A stretch of DNA of 53,079 bases, from assembly GCA_003246255.1 (NCBI GenBank), contig QKAX01000203.1, forward strand, positions 1-53,079, written 5' to 3'. The stretch comes from Demequina lutea (GTDB taxonomy: Bacteria; Actinomycetota; Actinomycetes; Actinomycetales; Demequinaceae). Below, piece after piece: positions 8,855 through 18,813 of this stretch. Made by a program: the position numbers and the translations under genes. A model generated the notes under the pieces. The model had not been told where the DNA came from and did not search any database. It was given only the letters and a program-made list of their open reading frames with translations. How positions within the stretch are numbered: the first letter of the stretch is position 1; every line of letters starts with the position of its first letter.

Positions 8855-8872
8855 GGTCACAATTTTGTGACC
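8855..8872. promoter_or_regulatory. Palindromic operator candidate upstream of livJ
   Basis: GGTCACAA, two T, TTGTGACC: perfect 8-base arms, in an AT-richer patch 116 bases upstream of the livJ start. The half sites fit the spacing GTnAC-n6-GTnAC described for AfsQ1/GlnR-type response regulators in actinomycetes. It is not a CRP box, because the TGTGA/TCACA order is reversed. Control of amino-acid uptake by a nitrogen regulator would make sense, but this is inference. Confidence 0.45.
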
Positions 8873-8893
8873 TTCGGACTGACGAGTCGGCGA

Positions 8894-8927
8894 AGTCACG
8901 CACCCCTAGCAGGGACGATGCGTGACT
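8894..8927 (-). terminator. Hairpin at the end of the ANTAR regulator gene
   Basis: AGTCACGCA at 8894-8902 and TGCGTGACT at 8919-8927 are perfect 9-base arms, with an inner CCC/GGG pairing. The hairpin begins in the stop codon of the minus-strand regulator gene. There is no U run, so it may be a terminator or a 3'-end stabiliser. Confidence 0.55.
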
Positions 8928-9540
8928 ACTTGCCGCCGCCCATCTGGTCGATGACGGCCTCGGCCACCTCGCGCATCGTCAGACGGCGATCCATCGACGT
9001 CTTCTGGATCCAGCGGAAGGCCTCGGGCTCGTTGAGCTGCATCTTCTCCATCAGCAGGCCCTTCGCGCGCTCCACCTTCTTGCGCGTATCCATGCGCTCG
9101 GTGATGTCCTGGATCTCCTGCTCAAGCGCACGGATCTCCACGAACCGCGAGGCGGCGATTTCCACGGCTGGCAACAGGTCTGCGGGGGTGAAGGGCTTGA
9201 CCACGTAGGCCATCGCGCCGGCGTCCCGCGCGCGCTCGACAAGCTCGGTCTGAGAGAACGCGGTGAGCAGCACCACGGGCGCGAGGCGCTCCTTGGCGAT
9301 CTGCTCGGCGGCCGAGATGCCGTCCATCACGGGCATCTTGACGTCCATCACCACGACGTCGGGCTTGTGCTCCTGCGCAAGCGCCACGGCCTCTTCACCG
9401 TTGGCACCCTCCCCCACCACCTCGTAGCCGCCCTCACGGAGCGTCTCGACGATGTCCATACGAATGAGTGCCTCGTCTTCTGCAACGATGGCGCGGCGCT
9501 TGGCGGGGCCAAGGTCGGAAGGTGCAATGCTGTCGTTCAC
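8926..9540 (-). CDS. pdtaR: ANTAR-domain response regulator (PdtaR-like)
   Basis: 204 residues from the GTG at 9538-9540; a longer in-frame start at 9576 would run into the tRNA gene. Residues 15-130 are a receiver domain with acidic residues E21/D22 and the phospho-acceptor Asp66 in VVVMDVKMP. A coiled segment follows, then an ANTAR domain (about 145-200: VERAKGLLMEKMQLNEPEAF), which binds paired stem-loops in nascent RNA and prevents termination. Family members pair with a sensor kinase (PdtaS), which is not in the window. The position between pyk and polA matches my recollection of the mycobacterial order. Confidence 0.93.
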   Translation of the reverse strand: MNDSIAPSDLGPAKRRAIVAEDEALIRMDIVETLREGGYEVVGEGANGEEAVALAQEHKPDVVVMDVKMPVMDGISAAEQIAKERLAPVVLLTAFSQTELVERARDAGAMAYVVKPFTPADLLPAVEIAASRFVEIRALEQEIQDITERMDTRKKVERAKGLLMEKMQLNEPEAFRWIQKTSMDRRLTMREVAEAVIDQMGGGK

Positions 9541-9561
9541 AACCGATAGCCTAGTGGGCGC

Positions 9562-9635
9562 GCCCCGATAGCCCAACCGGCAGAGGCATACGGCTCAAAC
9601 CCGTACCAGTGTGGGTTCGAATCCCACTCGGGGCA
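9562..9635 (+). tRNA. tRNA-Leu (anticodon CAA), class I shape
   Basis: A 74-base cloverleaf. The acceptor stem GCCCCGA (9562-9568) pairs with TCGGGGC (9628-9634) and the discriminator is A9635. The anticodon stem is TACGG/CCGTA around loop CTCAAAC, giving anticodon CAA (9596-9598), which reads the leucine codon UUG. The T arm is GTGGG-TTCGAAT-CCCAC. The variable region is only five bases (CCAGT, 9606-9610), whereas tRNA-Leu normally has a long variable arm, as the second tRNA in this window does. CCA is not encoded. The tRNA shape is certain; charging by leucyl-tRNA synthetase is inferred from the anticodon and A73. Confidence 0.9.
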
Positions 9636-9768
9636 CGATGGCGCGTTCGGGACGGACGTCCTTGCCCGCATCGGCGAGGATGTTCGTCCCGGCGACAGAA
9701 CGTCCACACCAGGCGACATGACGGCCGACGACGCCAACGGCGCGGCGCAGGTGCGGGATACTCCCGGT

Positions 9769-10275
9769 ATGGCTGAGAACCCTAAGAACACCTCGCGAGC
9801 GACGCGCCACATCGCGCTCGTGGCGCACGACAACATGAAGGCCTCGCTCCTCGAATGGGCGAAGTTCAACAAGGGCACGCTGTCGCGGCACCACCTGTAC
9901 GCGACCGGCACCACCGGCTCGATGCTGTCCGACGAGCTGCGCCTGCCCGTGCACCGCTTCCTTTCTGGCCCCGTGGGCGGCGATCAGCAGGTAGGCGCCA
10001 AGATCGCCGAGGGCTCGATCGACATGCTCGTGTTCTTTTGGGACCCGCTGTCAGCGCAGCCGCACGATCCCGACGTCAAGGCGCTGTTGCGCCTGGGCGC
10101 CGTCTACAACATTCCGATGGCCTCCAACGTGGCCACCGCTGACTTCCTCATCTCCTCTCCCCTGTTCCACGAGCCGTACGAGCGCGTGATTCCCGACTTT
10201 GGGCCGCGCAAGTGGGAAGAGTTGACCGAGGGCCACGAGCCTGGCGTCACGCCGGGTAGCGGCGCGTCCAAGTAG
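9769..10275 (+). CDS. mgsA: Methylglyoxal synthase
   Basis: 168 residues. Converts dihydroxyacetone phosphate to methylglyoxal and phosphate, a bypass that frees phosphate when lower glycolysis is limiting. The conserved blocks are all present: [11 protein letters not shown] (residues 14-24), YATGTTGS (44-51), SGPVGGDQQ with catalytic Asp72 (E. coli Asp71), and [18 protein letters not shown] with His99 and Asp102 (E. coli His98 and Asp101). The C-terminus has about 15 extra residues. The ATG at 9769 is preferred; a frame-extending ATG at 9718 adds 17 poorly conserved residues. GATACT at 9757-9762, six bases before the ATG, could be the -10 of a leaderless transcript. The gene is convergent with pyk. 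Confidence 0.93.
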   Translation: MAENPKNTSRATRHIALVAHDNMKASLLEWAKFNKGTLSRHHLYATGTTGSMLSDELRLPVHRFLSGPVGGDQQVGAKIAEGSIDMLVFFWDPLSAQPHDPDVKALLRLGAVYNIPMASNVATADFLISSPLFHEPYERVIPDFGPRKWEELTEGHEPGVTPGSGASK

Positions 10276-10340
10276 TTCTTTGCACGAGCCAGCCACACGC
10301 GGTGTCCCGCGATGAGGCCCTCAGAGCCCCTCAGACGCAC

Positions 10341-10372
10341 GAAGGGCCCCAGGTAGTCGCCTGGGGCCCTTC
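10341..10372. terminator. Shared terminator between mgsA and pyk
   Basis: GAAGGGCCCCAGG (10341-10353) pairs perfectly with CCTGGGGCCCTTC (10360-10372) around a six-base loop. It sits between the convergent stops of mgsA and pyk, so it can serve both directions. T-rich flanks are short on either side. Confidence 0.82.
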
Positions 10373-10388
10373 TTAGCGTCTAGGCCGC

Positions 10389-11810
10389 TTAGGAGCGAAC
10401 CTGGCCGATCTTGTGCACCACGATCGAGTTGGTGGTGCCGGGAACGCCGATGGGCGTGCCGGACACCACGACGACGTAGTCGCCGTCCTCGACGCGGCCC
10501 GACTCCTTGAGTCGCGTGTCAACGATCTTCACCATCTCGTCGGTCGTGGCGGCACGGTCGACGATCTCGGTGTTGACGCCCCACGCGAGGGCGAGGCGGC
10601 GCTGCGTGTCCACGTTGGGCGTGAACGCAATCATGGGGGTCTCGGGGCGCAGGCGCGACATGCGCTGCGCGGAGTCACCCGACTGCGTGAACGTCACGAT
10701 GTAGTTCACGTCCAGGCGGCTCGCGATGTCCGACGCGGCCTGGGTGATGGCGCCACCACGGGTCTTGGGCTTGTGCTTGTACGGCACAAAGCGGTCGCGA
10801 CCCTTTTCCTCGGTGTTCTTGATGATGCGGGCCATGGTCTGAACCGTGACGATCGGGTAGTCGCCCACCGAGGTCTCGCCCGAGAGCATCACCGCGTCGG
10901 CACCATCGAGGATGGCGTTCGCGCAGTCGGAGGTCTCGGCGCGCGTGGGAACGGGCGAGTGGGTCATCGACTCGAGCACCTGCGTGGCGACGATGACGGG
11001 CTTCGCCTGCGAGCGGCACAGCTCGATGGCGCGCTTCTGGACCAGCGGGACCTCCTCGAGGGGAAGCTCGACGCCCAGGTCGCCACGGGCGACCATGACG
11101 CCGTCGAACGCGTCGACGATCTCCTCAAGGTTGTCGACTGCCTGCGGCTTCTCGACCTTGGCGATTACGGGGACAGTGCGGCCCTCTTCGGCCATGATGC
11201 GGGCGACGTCCTCGTAGTCCTTCGCGTTACGCACGAACGACAAGGCGATGAAGTCGGCCCCCATCTTGAGGCCCCAACGCAGGTCGGACTCGTCCTTCTC
11301 CGAGAGCGCGGGCACGGAGACCGCGACGCCCGGCAGGTTGATGCCCTTGTTGTTCGACACGGGGCCGGGAACGACCACCTTGGTCACGACGTCGGTGCCG
11401 TCCTTGACCTCGATGACCTCAAGGCGCACCTTGCCGTCGTCGATCAGCAGCGGGTCGCCGGCCTTGCAGTCGCCCGCGAGGCCCTTGAACGTGGTCGAGC
11501 AGATCTCCTTGGTGCCCTCGACGTCGCGCGTGGTGATGGTGAAAATGTCACCGATCGCGAGGTCGTGGGGGCCGTCGGCAAAGCGACCGAGGCGGATCTT
11601 GGGGCCCTGGAGGTCCACCAGAACGGCCACGTTGCGGCCCTTCTCCTCGGCGGCCTGACGCACGTTGTTGTAGACCGCCTCGTGCTCTTCCTCCGAGCCG
11701 TGGCTACGGTTGATTCGGGCGACGTCCATGCCCGCCTCCACCAGCAGACGCATCTGGTCAAGCGACGCCGTCGCCGGGCCGATGGTGCAGACAATCTTCG
11801 CGTTGCGCAT
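10389..11810 (-). CDS. pyk: Pyruvate kinase
   Basis: 473 residues from the ATG at 11808-11810, with GGAG shortly upstream; a TTG three codons earlier is possible. Transfers phosphate from phosphoenolpyruvate to ADP. It begins MRNAKIVCTIGPAT and carries the substrate/K+ site INRSHGSEEEH. Note that Phe/Leu-Ser of the usual NFSHG block is Arg-Ser here, as in many actinobacterial enzymes. The active-site stretch is PVIAKVEKPQAVDN with the catalytic Lys, and MVARGDLGVELPLEEVP is the Mg/metal loop. The C-terminal domain (about 355-473) is the allosteric domain. It follows gltD by 22 bases and probably closes the gltBD transcript. Confidence 0.96.
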   Translation of the reverse strand: MRNAKIVCTIGPATASLDQMRLLVEAGMDVARINRSHGSEEEHEAVYNNVRQAAEEKGRNVAVLVDLQGPKIRLGRFADGPHDLAIGDIFTITTRDVEGTKEICSTTFKGLAGDCKAGDPLLIDDGKVRLEVIEVKDGTDVVTKVVVPGPVSNNKGINLPGVAVSVPALSEKDESDLRWGLKMGADFIALSFVRNAKDYEDVARIMAEEGRTVPVIAKVEKPQAVDNLEEIVDAFDGVMVARGDLGVELPLEEVPLVQKRAIELCRSQAKPVIVATQVLESMTHSPVPTRAETSDCANAILDGADAVMLSGETSVGDYPIVTVQTMARIIKNTEEKGRDRFVPYKHKPKTRGGAITQAASDIASRLDVNYIVTFTQSGDSAQRMSRLRPETPMIAFTPNVDTQRRLALAWGVNTEIVDRAATTDEMVKIVDTRLKESGRVEDGDYVVVVSGTPIGVPGTTNSIVVHKIGQVRS

Positions 11811-11832
11811 TTTCTCCAACCTTGGGGTGAGT

Positions 11833-13302
11833 TCAAGCCCGCAGGGCGAGGGTCCTCGCCGTTACGGGGGCCGGCAGCTCGGTGCTGCCGGTGAGATAGG
11901 TGTCGATGGCAGCCGCAGCTGCCCGTCCTTCGGCAATCGCCCACACGACGAGCGACTGTCCGCGACCGGCATCGCCGGCCACAAACACGCCGTCCACCGC
12001 GGAGGCGAACTGGTCATTGCGCGACACGGTGCCGCGCGGGGTAAAGCCAATGTGCTCCAGCTGACCGAGCGTGTCGCGCTCGGGGCCGGTGAAGCCCATC
12101 GAGATCAGTACGAGATCGGCGGGGAGCTCCTCTTCGGTGCCCGGTGCGGGACCGCGTGAGCCGTCGGGCATGATCTGGGTCTTTGCCACCCGAAGCGCCC
12201 GCACAGTCTCGTCTTCGTCGCCGAGGAACTCGACCGTGGAGGCCAGGAACTTGCGCTCGCCGCCCTCCTCGTGCGATGACGACACCTCGAAGAGCAGAGG
12301 GTGCGTCGGCCACGGCTGCGACTTCACGTCGCGGGCCTCGTTGGGCTGCACGCCAATCGCCAGCGTGGTGACCGACTTGGCGCCCTGCCTCAGGGCGGTG
12401 CCCAGGCAGTCGGAGCCGGTGTCGCCACCGCCGATGATGATCACGTGCTTGTCCTTTGCGGTGATCTGGCGCTCGACAGTGTCGCCCGCAGCCACCTTGT
12501 TGCCTTGCGTCAGGTACGGCATCGCGTAGTGGATGCCCTTGTATCGTCGCCCAGGAATCGGCAGATCACGTGGGACAGTGGACCCGGTGGCGATCAGCAC
12601 AGCGTCATACCTGGCACGCAGGTTGTCCCAGGTGATGTCCTTGCCGATCTCCACGCCGGTGCGGAAGCGAGTGCCCTCAGCCTCCATCTGCTTGACGCGC
12701 AGGTCGATGTGGTTCTTCTCCATCTTGAAGTCAGGCACGCCGTAGCGCATCAGGCCGCCGATGCGGTCCGAGCGCTCGAACACGGCGACAGTGTGGCCGG
12801 CGCGCGTGAGTTGCTGCGCTGCGGCGAGCCCGGCGGGGCCCGAGCCGACCACCGCGACGGTCCTACCGGTCTGGCGCGTGGGCTCGACCGGCGCCACCGC
12901 GCCGCGCTTGAAGCCCTCATCGATGATCGAGACCTCGATGTTCTTGATGGTCACAGCAGGCTGGTTGATACCCAGCACGCAACTCGACTCGCACGGCGCC
13001 GGGCAAATGCGCCCGGTGAACTCGGGGAAGTTGTTCGTCGCGTGCAGGCGGTCGAGGGCATCGTCCCACTGCTCGCGCCACACGAGGTCGTTCCACTCAG
13101 GGATGAGGTTGCCCAACGGACAGCCCTGGTGGCAGAACGGGATGCCGCAGTCCATGCAGCGGCTCGCCTGGCGGTTGAGGGCCTGCGGGTCCTTCGCCAG
13201 CTCGTCCTTGACGTACTTCCAGTCCATCAAGCGCACCGGCACGGGCCGGCTGGGGGGAAGCTCGCGCTCCCTGTGCTTGAGGAATCCGCGTGGGTCAGCC
13301 AC
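11833..13302 (-). CDS. gltD: Glutamate synthase (NADPH), small subunit
   Basis: 489 residues from a GTG at 13300-13302 with GGAGG six bases upstream; it overlaps the gltB stop by 8 bases. It passes electrons from NADPH through FAD and iron-sulfur clusters to the large subunit. The N-terminal cysteines [14 protein letters not shown] and [10 protein letters not shown] supply the two [4Fe-4S] clusters. [11 protein letters not shown] (about 150-160) is the FAD fold and [11 protein letters not shown] the NADPH fold. GD near the C-terminus ([12 protein letters not shown]) contacts FAD. The length is normal for the family. Confidence 0.96.
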   Translation of the reverse strand: MADPRGFLKHRERELPPSRPVPVRLMDWKYVKDELAKDPQALNRQASRCMDCGIPFCHQGCPLGNLIPEWNDLVWREQWDDALDRLHATNNFPEFTGRICPAPCESSCVLGINQPAVTIKNIEVSIIDEGFKRGAVAPVEPTRQTGRTVAVVGSGPAGLAAAQQLTRAGHTVAVFERSDRIGGLMRYGVPDFKMEKNHIDLRVKQMEAEGTRFRTGVEIGKDITWDNLRARYDAVLIATGSTVPRDLPIPGRRYKGIHYAMPYLTQGNKVAAGDTVERQITAKDKHVIIIGGGDTGSDCLGTALRQGAKSVTTLAIGVQPNEARDVKSQPWPTHPLLFEVSSSHEEGGERKFLASTVEFLGDEDETVRALRVAKTQIMPDGSRGPAPGTEEELPADLVLISMGFTGPERDTLGQLEHIGFTPRGTVSRNDQFASAVDGVFVAGDAGRGQSLVVWAIAEGRAAAAAIDTYLTGSTELPAPVTARTLALRA

Positions 13303-16300
13303 GGGTCACCTCCAAGAAGTCGGTCCACGCGCCGGGGGCAGCAAGATCCTGGCCCTTGGACTCAAGGTCCGCCAGAGCCTCGCGGACGCGTGCGTACTGT
13401 GCGGGAAGCACACGGGTGAATCTCTTCACCGTCTCGTCCCAGTTTGCCAGCAACTCCTTGCCCTTGGGCGAGTGTGTCTGGTCGACATGCGTCTCGATGA
13501 GTGAGCGCACGATGGTCGCGTCCTCGGCGTCGAGCGGGCTCAGGGTGAGCTCGCCTGCCGCGATCGCCTCCTTGTTGACGCGCTCGGGGCGCAGGTCAAG
13601 CACGTAGGCGGTACCGCCCGACATGCCCGCACCAAAGTTCCGTCCCGTGCGTCCGAGGACCACGGCGGTGCCGCCCGTCATGTACTCGAGGCCGTGATCG
13701 CCCACGCCCTCCACCACAGCGGTCGCGCCCGAGTTGCGTACCAGGAAGCGCTCGCCCACCTGGCCGCGCAGCAGGATGAGGCCGCTCGTGGCTCCGTATC
13801 CGATCACGTTTCCGGCGATCACATCGAGCGCATCGTTGAGCGCGGCCGAGCGATCGGGTCGGACGACGATGTGGCCGCCGGAGAGGCCCTTCGCCACGTA
13901 GTCGTTGGCGTCGCCCAGGAGGCGCAGCGTGATGCCCCTGGGCACGAACGCTCCGAAGGATTGTCCGGCCGAACCCGTGAACTCCACGGTGATGGTGCCG
14001 TCGGGAAGACCCTCGCCCTTGTAGCGCTTGGTAACTGCGTTGCCGAGCATGGTGCCCACAGTGCGGTTGGTGTTGTGCACCTCGCGCTCGATCGCGACCT
14101 TCGTGCCGTTCTCGAGTGCGTCCTTGGCCGCCTCGATGAGCTCGAGGTCGAGCGCGTGCTCCAGGCCGTGCTCCTGCGAGGTTGACTGGTGCAGCGCTGA
14201 GCCGGCCGGCGGGACCGCGAGGATGGGCGTGAGGTCGAGACCCTGCGCCTTCCAGTGGTCGATGGCTGCCTTGGTCTCGAGGAACTCGACGTGACCGACG
14301 GCCTCCTCGATGGACCGGAAGCCCAACGCCGCGAGTTGCTCGCGCACCTGTTGCGCGATGAACTCGAAGAACGTCTCGACGAACTCGGGCTTGCCGTTGA
14401 ACCGCTCGCGCAGCTCCGGGTTCTGCGTCGCCACTCCTACGGGGCACGTGTCCTTGTGACACACGCGCATCATGATGCAGCCCGACACCACCAGCGGCGC
14501 CGTGGCAAAGCCGAACTCCTCGGCGCCCAGCAGGGCCGCGATGATCACGTCGCGACCCGTCTTGAGCTGGCCGTCCACCTGCACCACGATGCGGTCGCGC
14601 AGGTCATTGCGCACAAGCGTCTGCTGCGTGTCGGCGAGGCCGATCTCCCACGGCGCGCCCGCGTGCTTGAGCGAGTTCAGGGGCGAGGCACCCGTACCGC
14701 CATCGGAGCCCGAGATGAGCACCACGTCGGACTTGCACTTGGTGACTCCGGCCGCGATGGTGCCCACGCCCACCTCGGACACCAGCTTGGTGTGGATGCG
14801 TGCGTCGGGGTTGGCGTTCTTGAGGTCGTGGATCAGCTGCTTGAGATCCTCGATCGAGTAGATGTCGTGGTGGGGCGGCGGGGAGATCAGGCCGACGCCG
14901 GGCGTCGAGTGACGCGTCGCGGCAACCCACGGGTACACCTTCTCGCCGGGCAACTGTCCACCCTCGCCTGGCTTGGCGCCCTGCGCGAGCTTGATCTGCA
15001 GATCGTCTGCGTTGACCAGGTACTCGCTCGTCACGCCAAACCGGCCGGATGCGACCTGCTTGATCGCGCTACGACGTTGCGGGTCGTAGAGGCGCTCGGG
15101 GGCCTCGCCGCCCTCGCCCGTGTTGGACTTGCCGCCCAACCGGTTCATGGCGATCGCGAGCGTCTCGTGCGCCTCCTTGGAGATGGAGCCGTATGACATG
15201 GCGCCCGTGGTGAAGCGCTTGACGATGTCCTTGATGTGCTCGACCTCTTCGATCGGCACAGGAGCACGGTTCGAGCGAATCTCGAGCAGCCCGCGCAGCG
15301 TCATCAGGCGCTTGGCCTGGTTATCCACGCGATCGGTGTACTCGTTGAACAGCGCGTACTGACGCGTGCGGGTCGAGTGCTGCAGCTTGAACACCGTCTC
15401 CGGGTCAAACAGGTGCTCCTCGCCCTCGCGGCGCCACTGGTACTCACCGCCCACGTTGAGGCGACGATGAGCGGGCGACTGGCCGGACACGGGGTACGCA
15501 TCGGCGTGGCGATCAGCCACCTCCTGCGCAATCACGTCGAGGCCCACGCCGTCGATCTGGCTCGGCGTGCCGGCAAAGTGCTTGTCCACCAGCTCGCGCG
15601 AGAGACCGATCGCCTCAAAGATCTGCGCGCCGCGGTACGACGCCATCGTGGAGATGCCCATCTTGGACATGATCTTCAGCACGCCCTTGCCGAGCGCCTT
15701 GATGAGGTTGTGCACAGCCTTCTCAGCGGAGATGCCTGTGATGTACCCGCGGCTCACGAGGTCCTCGACGGTCTCCATGGCCAGGTACGGGTTCACAGCA
15801 CCCACGCCGTAGCCAATCAGCAGCGCCACGTGATGCACCTCGCGCACGTCGCCAGCCTCGACAACGAGGCTCAGCTGCGTGCGGTTGTGGTGCCGCACCA
15901 AGTGGTGGTGCACGGCGGCCGTCAACAGCAGCGACGGGATCGGCGCGTTGTCAGCGTCGGAGTCGCGGTCGGAGAGGATGAGGTACGAGACCTTGTCCTC
16001 GATCGCCGCGTCCACCTCGGCAAAGATCTCCTCGAGGCGCGCCTCGAGCCCCGCGCCGCCCTCGGCCACACGGTAGAGACCCTGGATGCGGCGCGACGAG
16101 AACACGCCCTTGAGGCGCGGGTCCGCGTCGATGTGGATGATCTTGGCGAGCTCGTCGTTGTCGATCACCGGGAAGTCGAGCACCACCTTGCGTGCGTGCT
16201 CGGGCAGGTTCTCCAGCAGGTTCGGCTCGGGGCCGATCGCGCCGCCCACCGCGGTGACGATCTCTTCGCGGATCGCGTCGAGCGGCGGGTTGGTGACCTG

Positions 16301-17830
16301 CGCGAACATCTGCGTGAAGTAGTCGAAGAGCAGTTTGGGCCGCTTCGACAGCACGGCGATCGGCGTGTCGGAACCCATCGCGCCGATGGGCTCCTGGCCG
16401 GTCTTGGCCATCGGCTCGAGCAGGATCTTGAGCTCCTCCTCCGTGTAGCCGAACGTGCGCTGGCGGCGCACCACCGACGAGCGTGAGTGACGCACGTGCT
16501 CGCGCTCCGGAAGCTCCGACAGCCGCACCGAGTGCTGATCGATCCACTCCTGGTAGGGGTGCTCGGCGGCCAGGTGTGCCTTGATCTGCTCGTCCTCGAC
16601 GATGCGGCCCGCCGCGGTGTCCACCAGGAACATGCGGCCCGGCTGCAGACGACCCTTGCGCACCACGGTGGCGGGGTCGATGTCCAGCAGGCCCGCCTCG
16701 GAGCCACACACGACGAGGCCGTCGGAGGTCACCCAGAAACGGCCTGGGCGCAGGCCATTGCGGTCGAGCGTCGCACCGATCAGCGTGCCGTCGGTGAAGT
16801 GCAGCGCTGCGGGACCGTCCCACGGCTCAATCAGGTTCGAGTGGTACTCGTAGAAGGCCCGACGCGCGGGATCCATCTCGGTGTTGTTCTGCCACGCCTC
16901 GGGGATCATCATGAGCACCGCATGGGGCAGCGAGCGTCCCGCCAGGTGCAGCAGCTCGAGCACCTCGTCGAACGACGCCGTGTCGGAGGCCGATGCGGAA
17001 CACACCGGGGTGAGGTCGCGCATCTCGCCGAGCAGTCCCGACTCAAGCTTGCCCTCGCGCGCGGCCATCCAGTTGCGGTTGCCGCGCACGGTGTTGATCT
17101 CACCGTTGTGCGCGATCAAGCGCAACGGCTGCGCGAGCGGCCAGGACGGGAACGTGTTGGTCGAGAACCGTGAGTGGACCAGCGCGAGCTCCGAGACGTA
17201 CAGCGGGTCGAGCAGGTCGGGGAAGACCTGCTCCAGCTGATACGTGGTGAGCATGCCCTTGTAGGTCAGCGTGCGTGCCGAGAGCGAGGCAAAGAACGGA
17301 CCGCCGTTGTTCTCGGCGCGCTTGCGCACCCGGTACACGCGGCGGTCGAGCTCGATGCCGGCGAGGTGGTCGGCCACCACGAACACCTGTCGGAAGGTGG
17401 GCGCGGCCGCGCGGGCAGAGGGGCCGAGCGGCTCGAGGTTGGCGGGCACGTCGCGCCAGCCGAGCACCCAGGCGCTTTCGGCCGCAGCCGCCTTCTCGAA
17501 GGCGGCCATTTCGGCGGCCTCTTCGCCGGGCGTCAGGAACGCGATACCCACCGCGTACTCCCCCGCCGCGGGCAACTCAAAGTCTGTGACCGACTGCAGG
17601 AAGGCATGCGGCACCTGCGTGAGAATGCCCGCACCATCGCCCGTCTCGGTCTCCGCGCCCACCGCGCCGCGGTGCTCGAGGTTCTTGAGAGCGGTCAGAC
17701 CACGGTCCACGATGTCGCGCCCCGCGTGACCGCGCAGCGTGGCCACGAACGCAACGCCACAGGCGTCGTGCTCGTTGGCAGGGTCGTAGAGGCCCTCAGC
17801 GGACCAACCGTCGCCGTGATGCGTCGCCAT
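13295..17830 (-). CDS. gltB: Glutamate synthase (NADPH), large subunit
   Basis: 1511 residues from the ATG at 17828-17830, preceded by AAAGGA; an in-frame start 13 codons upstream has no ribosome site. Makes two glutamates from glutamine and 2-oxoglutarate. The N-terminal glutaminase needs its Cys exposed by removal of a propeptide: here Cys24 in EHDACGVAF, so 23 residues would be cleaved. The FMN/2-oxoglutarate domain follows ([11 protein letters not shown]). The 3Fe-4S cysteines are in [15 protein letters not shown], and the C-terminal beta-helix is Gly-rich (about 1230-1460). Together with the overlapping gltD it forms the ammonium-assimilating enzyme. The 116 bases upstream include the palindrome CTGATATATCAG. 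Confidence 0.97.
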   Translation of the reverse strand: MATHHGDGWSAEGLYDPANEHDACGVAFVATLRGHAGRDIVDRGLTALKNLEHRGAVGAETETGDGAGILTQVPHAFLQSVTDFELPAAGEYAVGIAFLTPGEEAAEMAAFEKAAAAESAWVLGWRDVPANLEPLGPSARAAAPTFRQVFVVADHLAGIELDRRVYRVRKRAENNGGPFFASLSARTLTYKGMLTTYQLEQVFPDLLDPLYVSELALVHSRFSTNTFPSWPLAQPLRLIAHNGEINTVRGNRNWMAAREGKLESGLLGEMRDLTPVCSASASDTASFDEVLELLHLAGRSLPHAVLMMIPEAWQNNTEMDPARRAFYEYHSNLIEPWDGPAALHFTDGTLIGATLDRNGLRPGRFWVTSDGLVVCGSEAGLLDIDPATVVRKGRLQPGRMFLVDTAAGRIVEDEQIKAHLAAEHPYQEWIDQHSVRLSELPEREHVRHSRSSVVRRQRTFGYTEEELKILLEPMAKTGQEPIGAMGSDTPIAVLSKRPKLLFDYFTQMFAQVTNPPLDAIREEIVTAVGGAIGPEPNLLENLPEHARKVVLDFPVIDNDELAKIIHIDADPRLKGVFSSRRIQGLYRVAEGGAGLEARLEEIFAEVDAAIEDKVSYLILSDRDSDADNAPIPSLLLTAAVHHHLVRHHNRTQLSLVVEAGDVREVHHVALLIGYGVGAVNPYLAMETVEDLVSRGYITGISAEKAVHNLIKALGKGVLKIMSKMGISTMASYRGAQIFEAIGLSRELVDKHFAGTPSQIDGVGLDVIAQEVADRHADAYPVSGQSPAHRRLNVGGEYQWRREGEEHLFDPETVFKLQHSTRTRQYALFNEYTDRVDNQAKRLMTLRGLLEIRSNRAPVPIEEVEHIKDIVKRFTTGAMSYGSISKEAHETLAIAMNRLGGKSNTGEGGEAPERLYDPQRRSAIKQVASGRFGVTSEYLVNADDLQIKLAQGAKPGEGGQLPGEKVYPWVAATRHSTPGVGLISPPPHHDIYSIEDLKQLIHDLKNANPDARIHTKLVSEVGVGTIAAGVTKCKSDVVLISGSDGGTGASPLNSLKHAGAPWEIGLADTQQTLVRNDLRDRIVVQVDGQLKTGRDVIIAALLGAEEFGFATAPLVVSGCIMMRVCHKDTCPVGVATQNPELRERFNGKPEFVETFFEFIAQQVREQLAALGFRSIEEAVGHVEFLETKAAIDHWKAQGLDLTPILAVPPAGSALHQSTSQEHGLEHALDLELIEAAKDALENGTKVAIEREVHNTNRTVGTMLGNAVTKRYKGEGLPDGTITVEFTGSAGQSFGAFVPRGITLRLLGDANDYVAKGLSGGHIVVRPDRSAALNDALDVIAGNVIGYGATSGLILLRGQVGERFLVRNSGATAVVEGVGDHGLEYMTGGTAVVLGRTGRNFGAGMSGGTAYVLDLRPERVNKEAIAAGELTLSPLDAEDATIVRSLIETHVDQTHSPKGKELLANWDETVKRFTRVLPAQYARVREALADLESKGQDLAAPGAWTDFLEVTRG

Positions 17831-17938
17831 CACACCGTCCTTTGCCGTCCCGGCATGCTGCCGCGACATCGTCGTTACGGGGCGTCATCGACCCGGTGTT
17901 CTCCGGGTAGCCAGACTACCGCGTCCGCTCAGGGCGAA

Positions 17939-17950
17939 CTGATATATCAG
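17939..17950. promoter_or_regulatory. AT-rich palindrome between lgt and gltB
   Basis: CTGATATATCAG is a perfect 12-base palindrome that includes the lgt stop codon. It stands out in a GC-rich region and lies about 109 bases upstream of the gltB start. It may be part of a gltB promoter or operator; no clear -35 partner is visible. Confidence 0.3.
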
Positions 17951-18813
17951 GCCTCGACGGGATCTTCCGTCGGAGTGGCAGCGAGGGTCTCCCTCGGCGC
18001 GCGTTCCTTGCCGCGCTGGCGCAATCCCGTCCACACGAAAGCGACGACACCAAGCGTGAGCATCGCGACCGACACGAAGACGTTGACGCGAATGCCAAAG
18101 AAATGCACGGCGGTGTCGATGCGGACAGTCTCGATCCACAGTCGACCGGTGACGTACACCACCACGTATAGCCAGAACACGCGACCGCCCCGCAGGTCAA
18201 GGCGCTTGTCGAGATACACGATGAGCGCTGCACCGGCGAGGTTCCAGATCATCTCGTACAGGAACGTCGGGTGAAACGTCGCGAACTGCTCGAAGCCATC
18301 CGGTCGGAAGGCAGGATCGATCTGGAGGGCCCACGGCAGATCGGTCGGACCGCCAAAGAGCTCCTGGTTGAAGTAGTTTCCCATGCGCCCGATGGCCTGA
18401 GCGACAAGGATCCCCGGCGCGGCGGCGTCGATGAACGTGAGGAACGACACCTTGTAGCGTCGCGCTCCGATGTACGCGCCCAGCACGCCGAGCGCGATCG
18501 CGCCCCAAATGCCGAGTCCGCCCTCCCAGATCTTGAACGCGTTCCACGGATTGCCGCCCTCGCCAAAGTACGGTCCGGGCGTGGAGATCACGTGGTAGAG
18601 GCGGCCGCCGATGATGCCGAACGGGATCGCCCAGAAGCCCACATCGCCAATCACCTCGGCCTTACCACCTCGCTCGACCCAGCGCTTGCTGGTGAGCCAC
18701 AAAGCGAAGAAGATGCCGGCGAGAATCCACAGCGAGTACGCGCGGATCGTCAACGGTCCCAGGTGGAACGCAGCCCACTCGACGGGCGGGCTGGGGATGA
18801 ATTCCAGGATCAT
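17947..18813 (-). CDS. lgt: Prolipoprotein diacylglyceryl transferase
   Basis: 288 residues, about seven membrane spans. Transfers diacylglycerol from phosphatidylglycerol to the lipobox cysteine of prelipoproteins such as LivJ and the FKBP lipoprotein in this window. The family signature GRMGNYFNQELFG is at about residues 141-153, and the early GGRLYHV carries the conserved Arg and Tyr-His. The hydrophilic C-terminal tail (last ~25 residues) is typical of actinobacterial Lgt. The ATG overlaps the trpA stop (ATGA), placing it in the trp operon, the arrangement also known in mycobacteria. Confidence 0.96.
   Translation of the reverse strand: MILEFIPSPPVEWAAFHLGPLTIRAYSLWILAGIFFALWLTSKRWVERGGKAEVIGDVGFWAIPFGIIGGRLYHVISTPGPYFGEGGNPWNAFKIWEGGLGIWGAIALGVLGAYIGARRYKVSFLTFIDAAAPGILVAQAIGRMGNYFNQELFGGPTDLPWALQIDPAFRPDGFEQFATFHPTFLYEMIWNLAGAALIVYLDKRLDLRGGRVFWLYVVVYVTGRLWIETVRIDTAVHFFGIRVNVFVSVAMLTLGVVAFVWTGLRQRGKERAPRETLAATPTEDPVEA

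Noticed and set aside
8855-8872. CRP/FNR binding site
   Set aside because: The palindrome reads TCACA-n4-TGTGA from outside in, the reverse of the TGTGA-n6-TCACA consensus.
10413-11894. A 493-codon plus-strand frame opposite pyk
   Set aside because: Shadow of pyk: no ribosome site, repetitive His/Val/Asp/Gly composition, and it runs over the pyk start into gltD.
15236-16486. A 416-codon plus-strand frame opposite gltB
   Set aside because: Antisense shadow of a conserved gltB region; composition dominated by Arg, His, Leu and Val with no recognisable fold.
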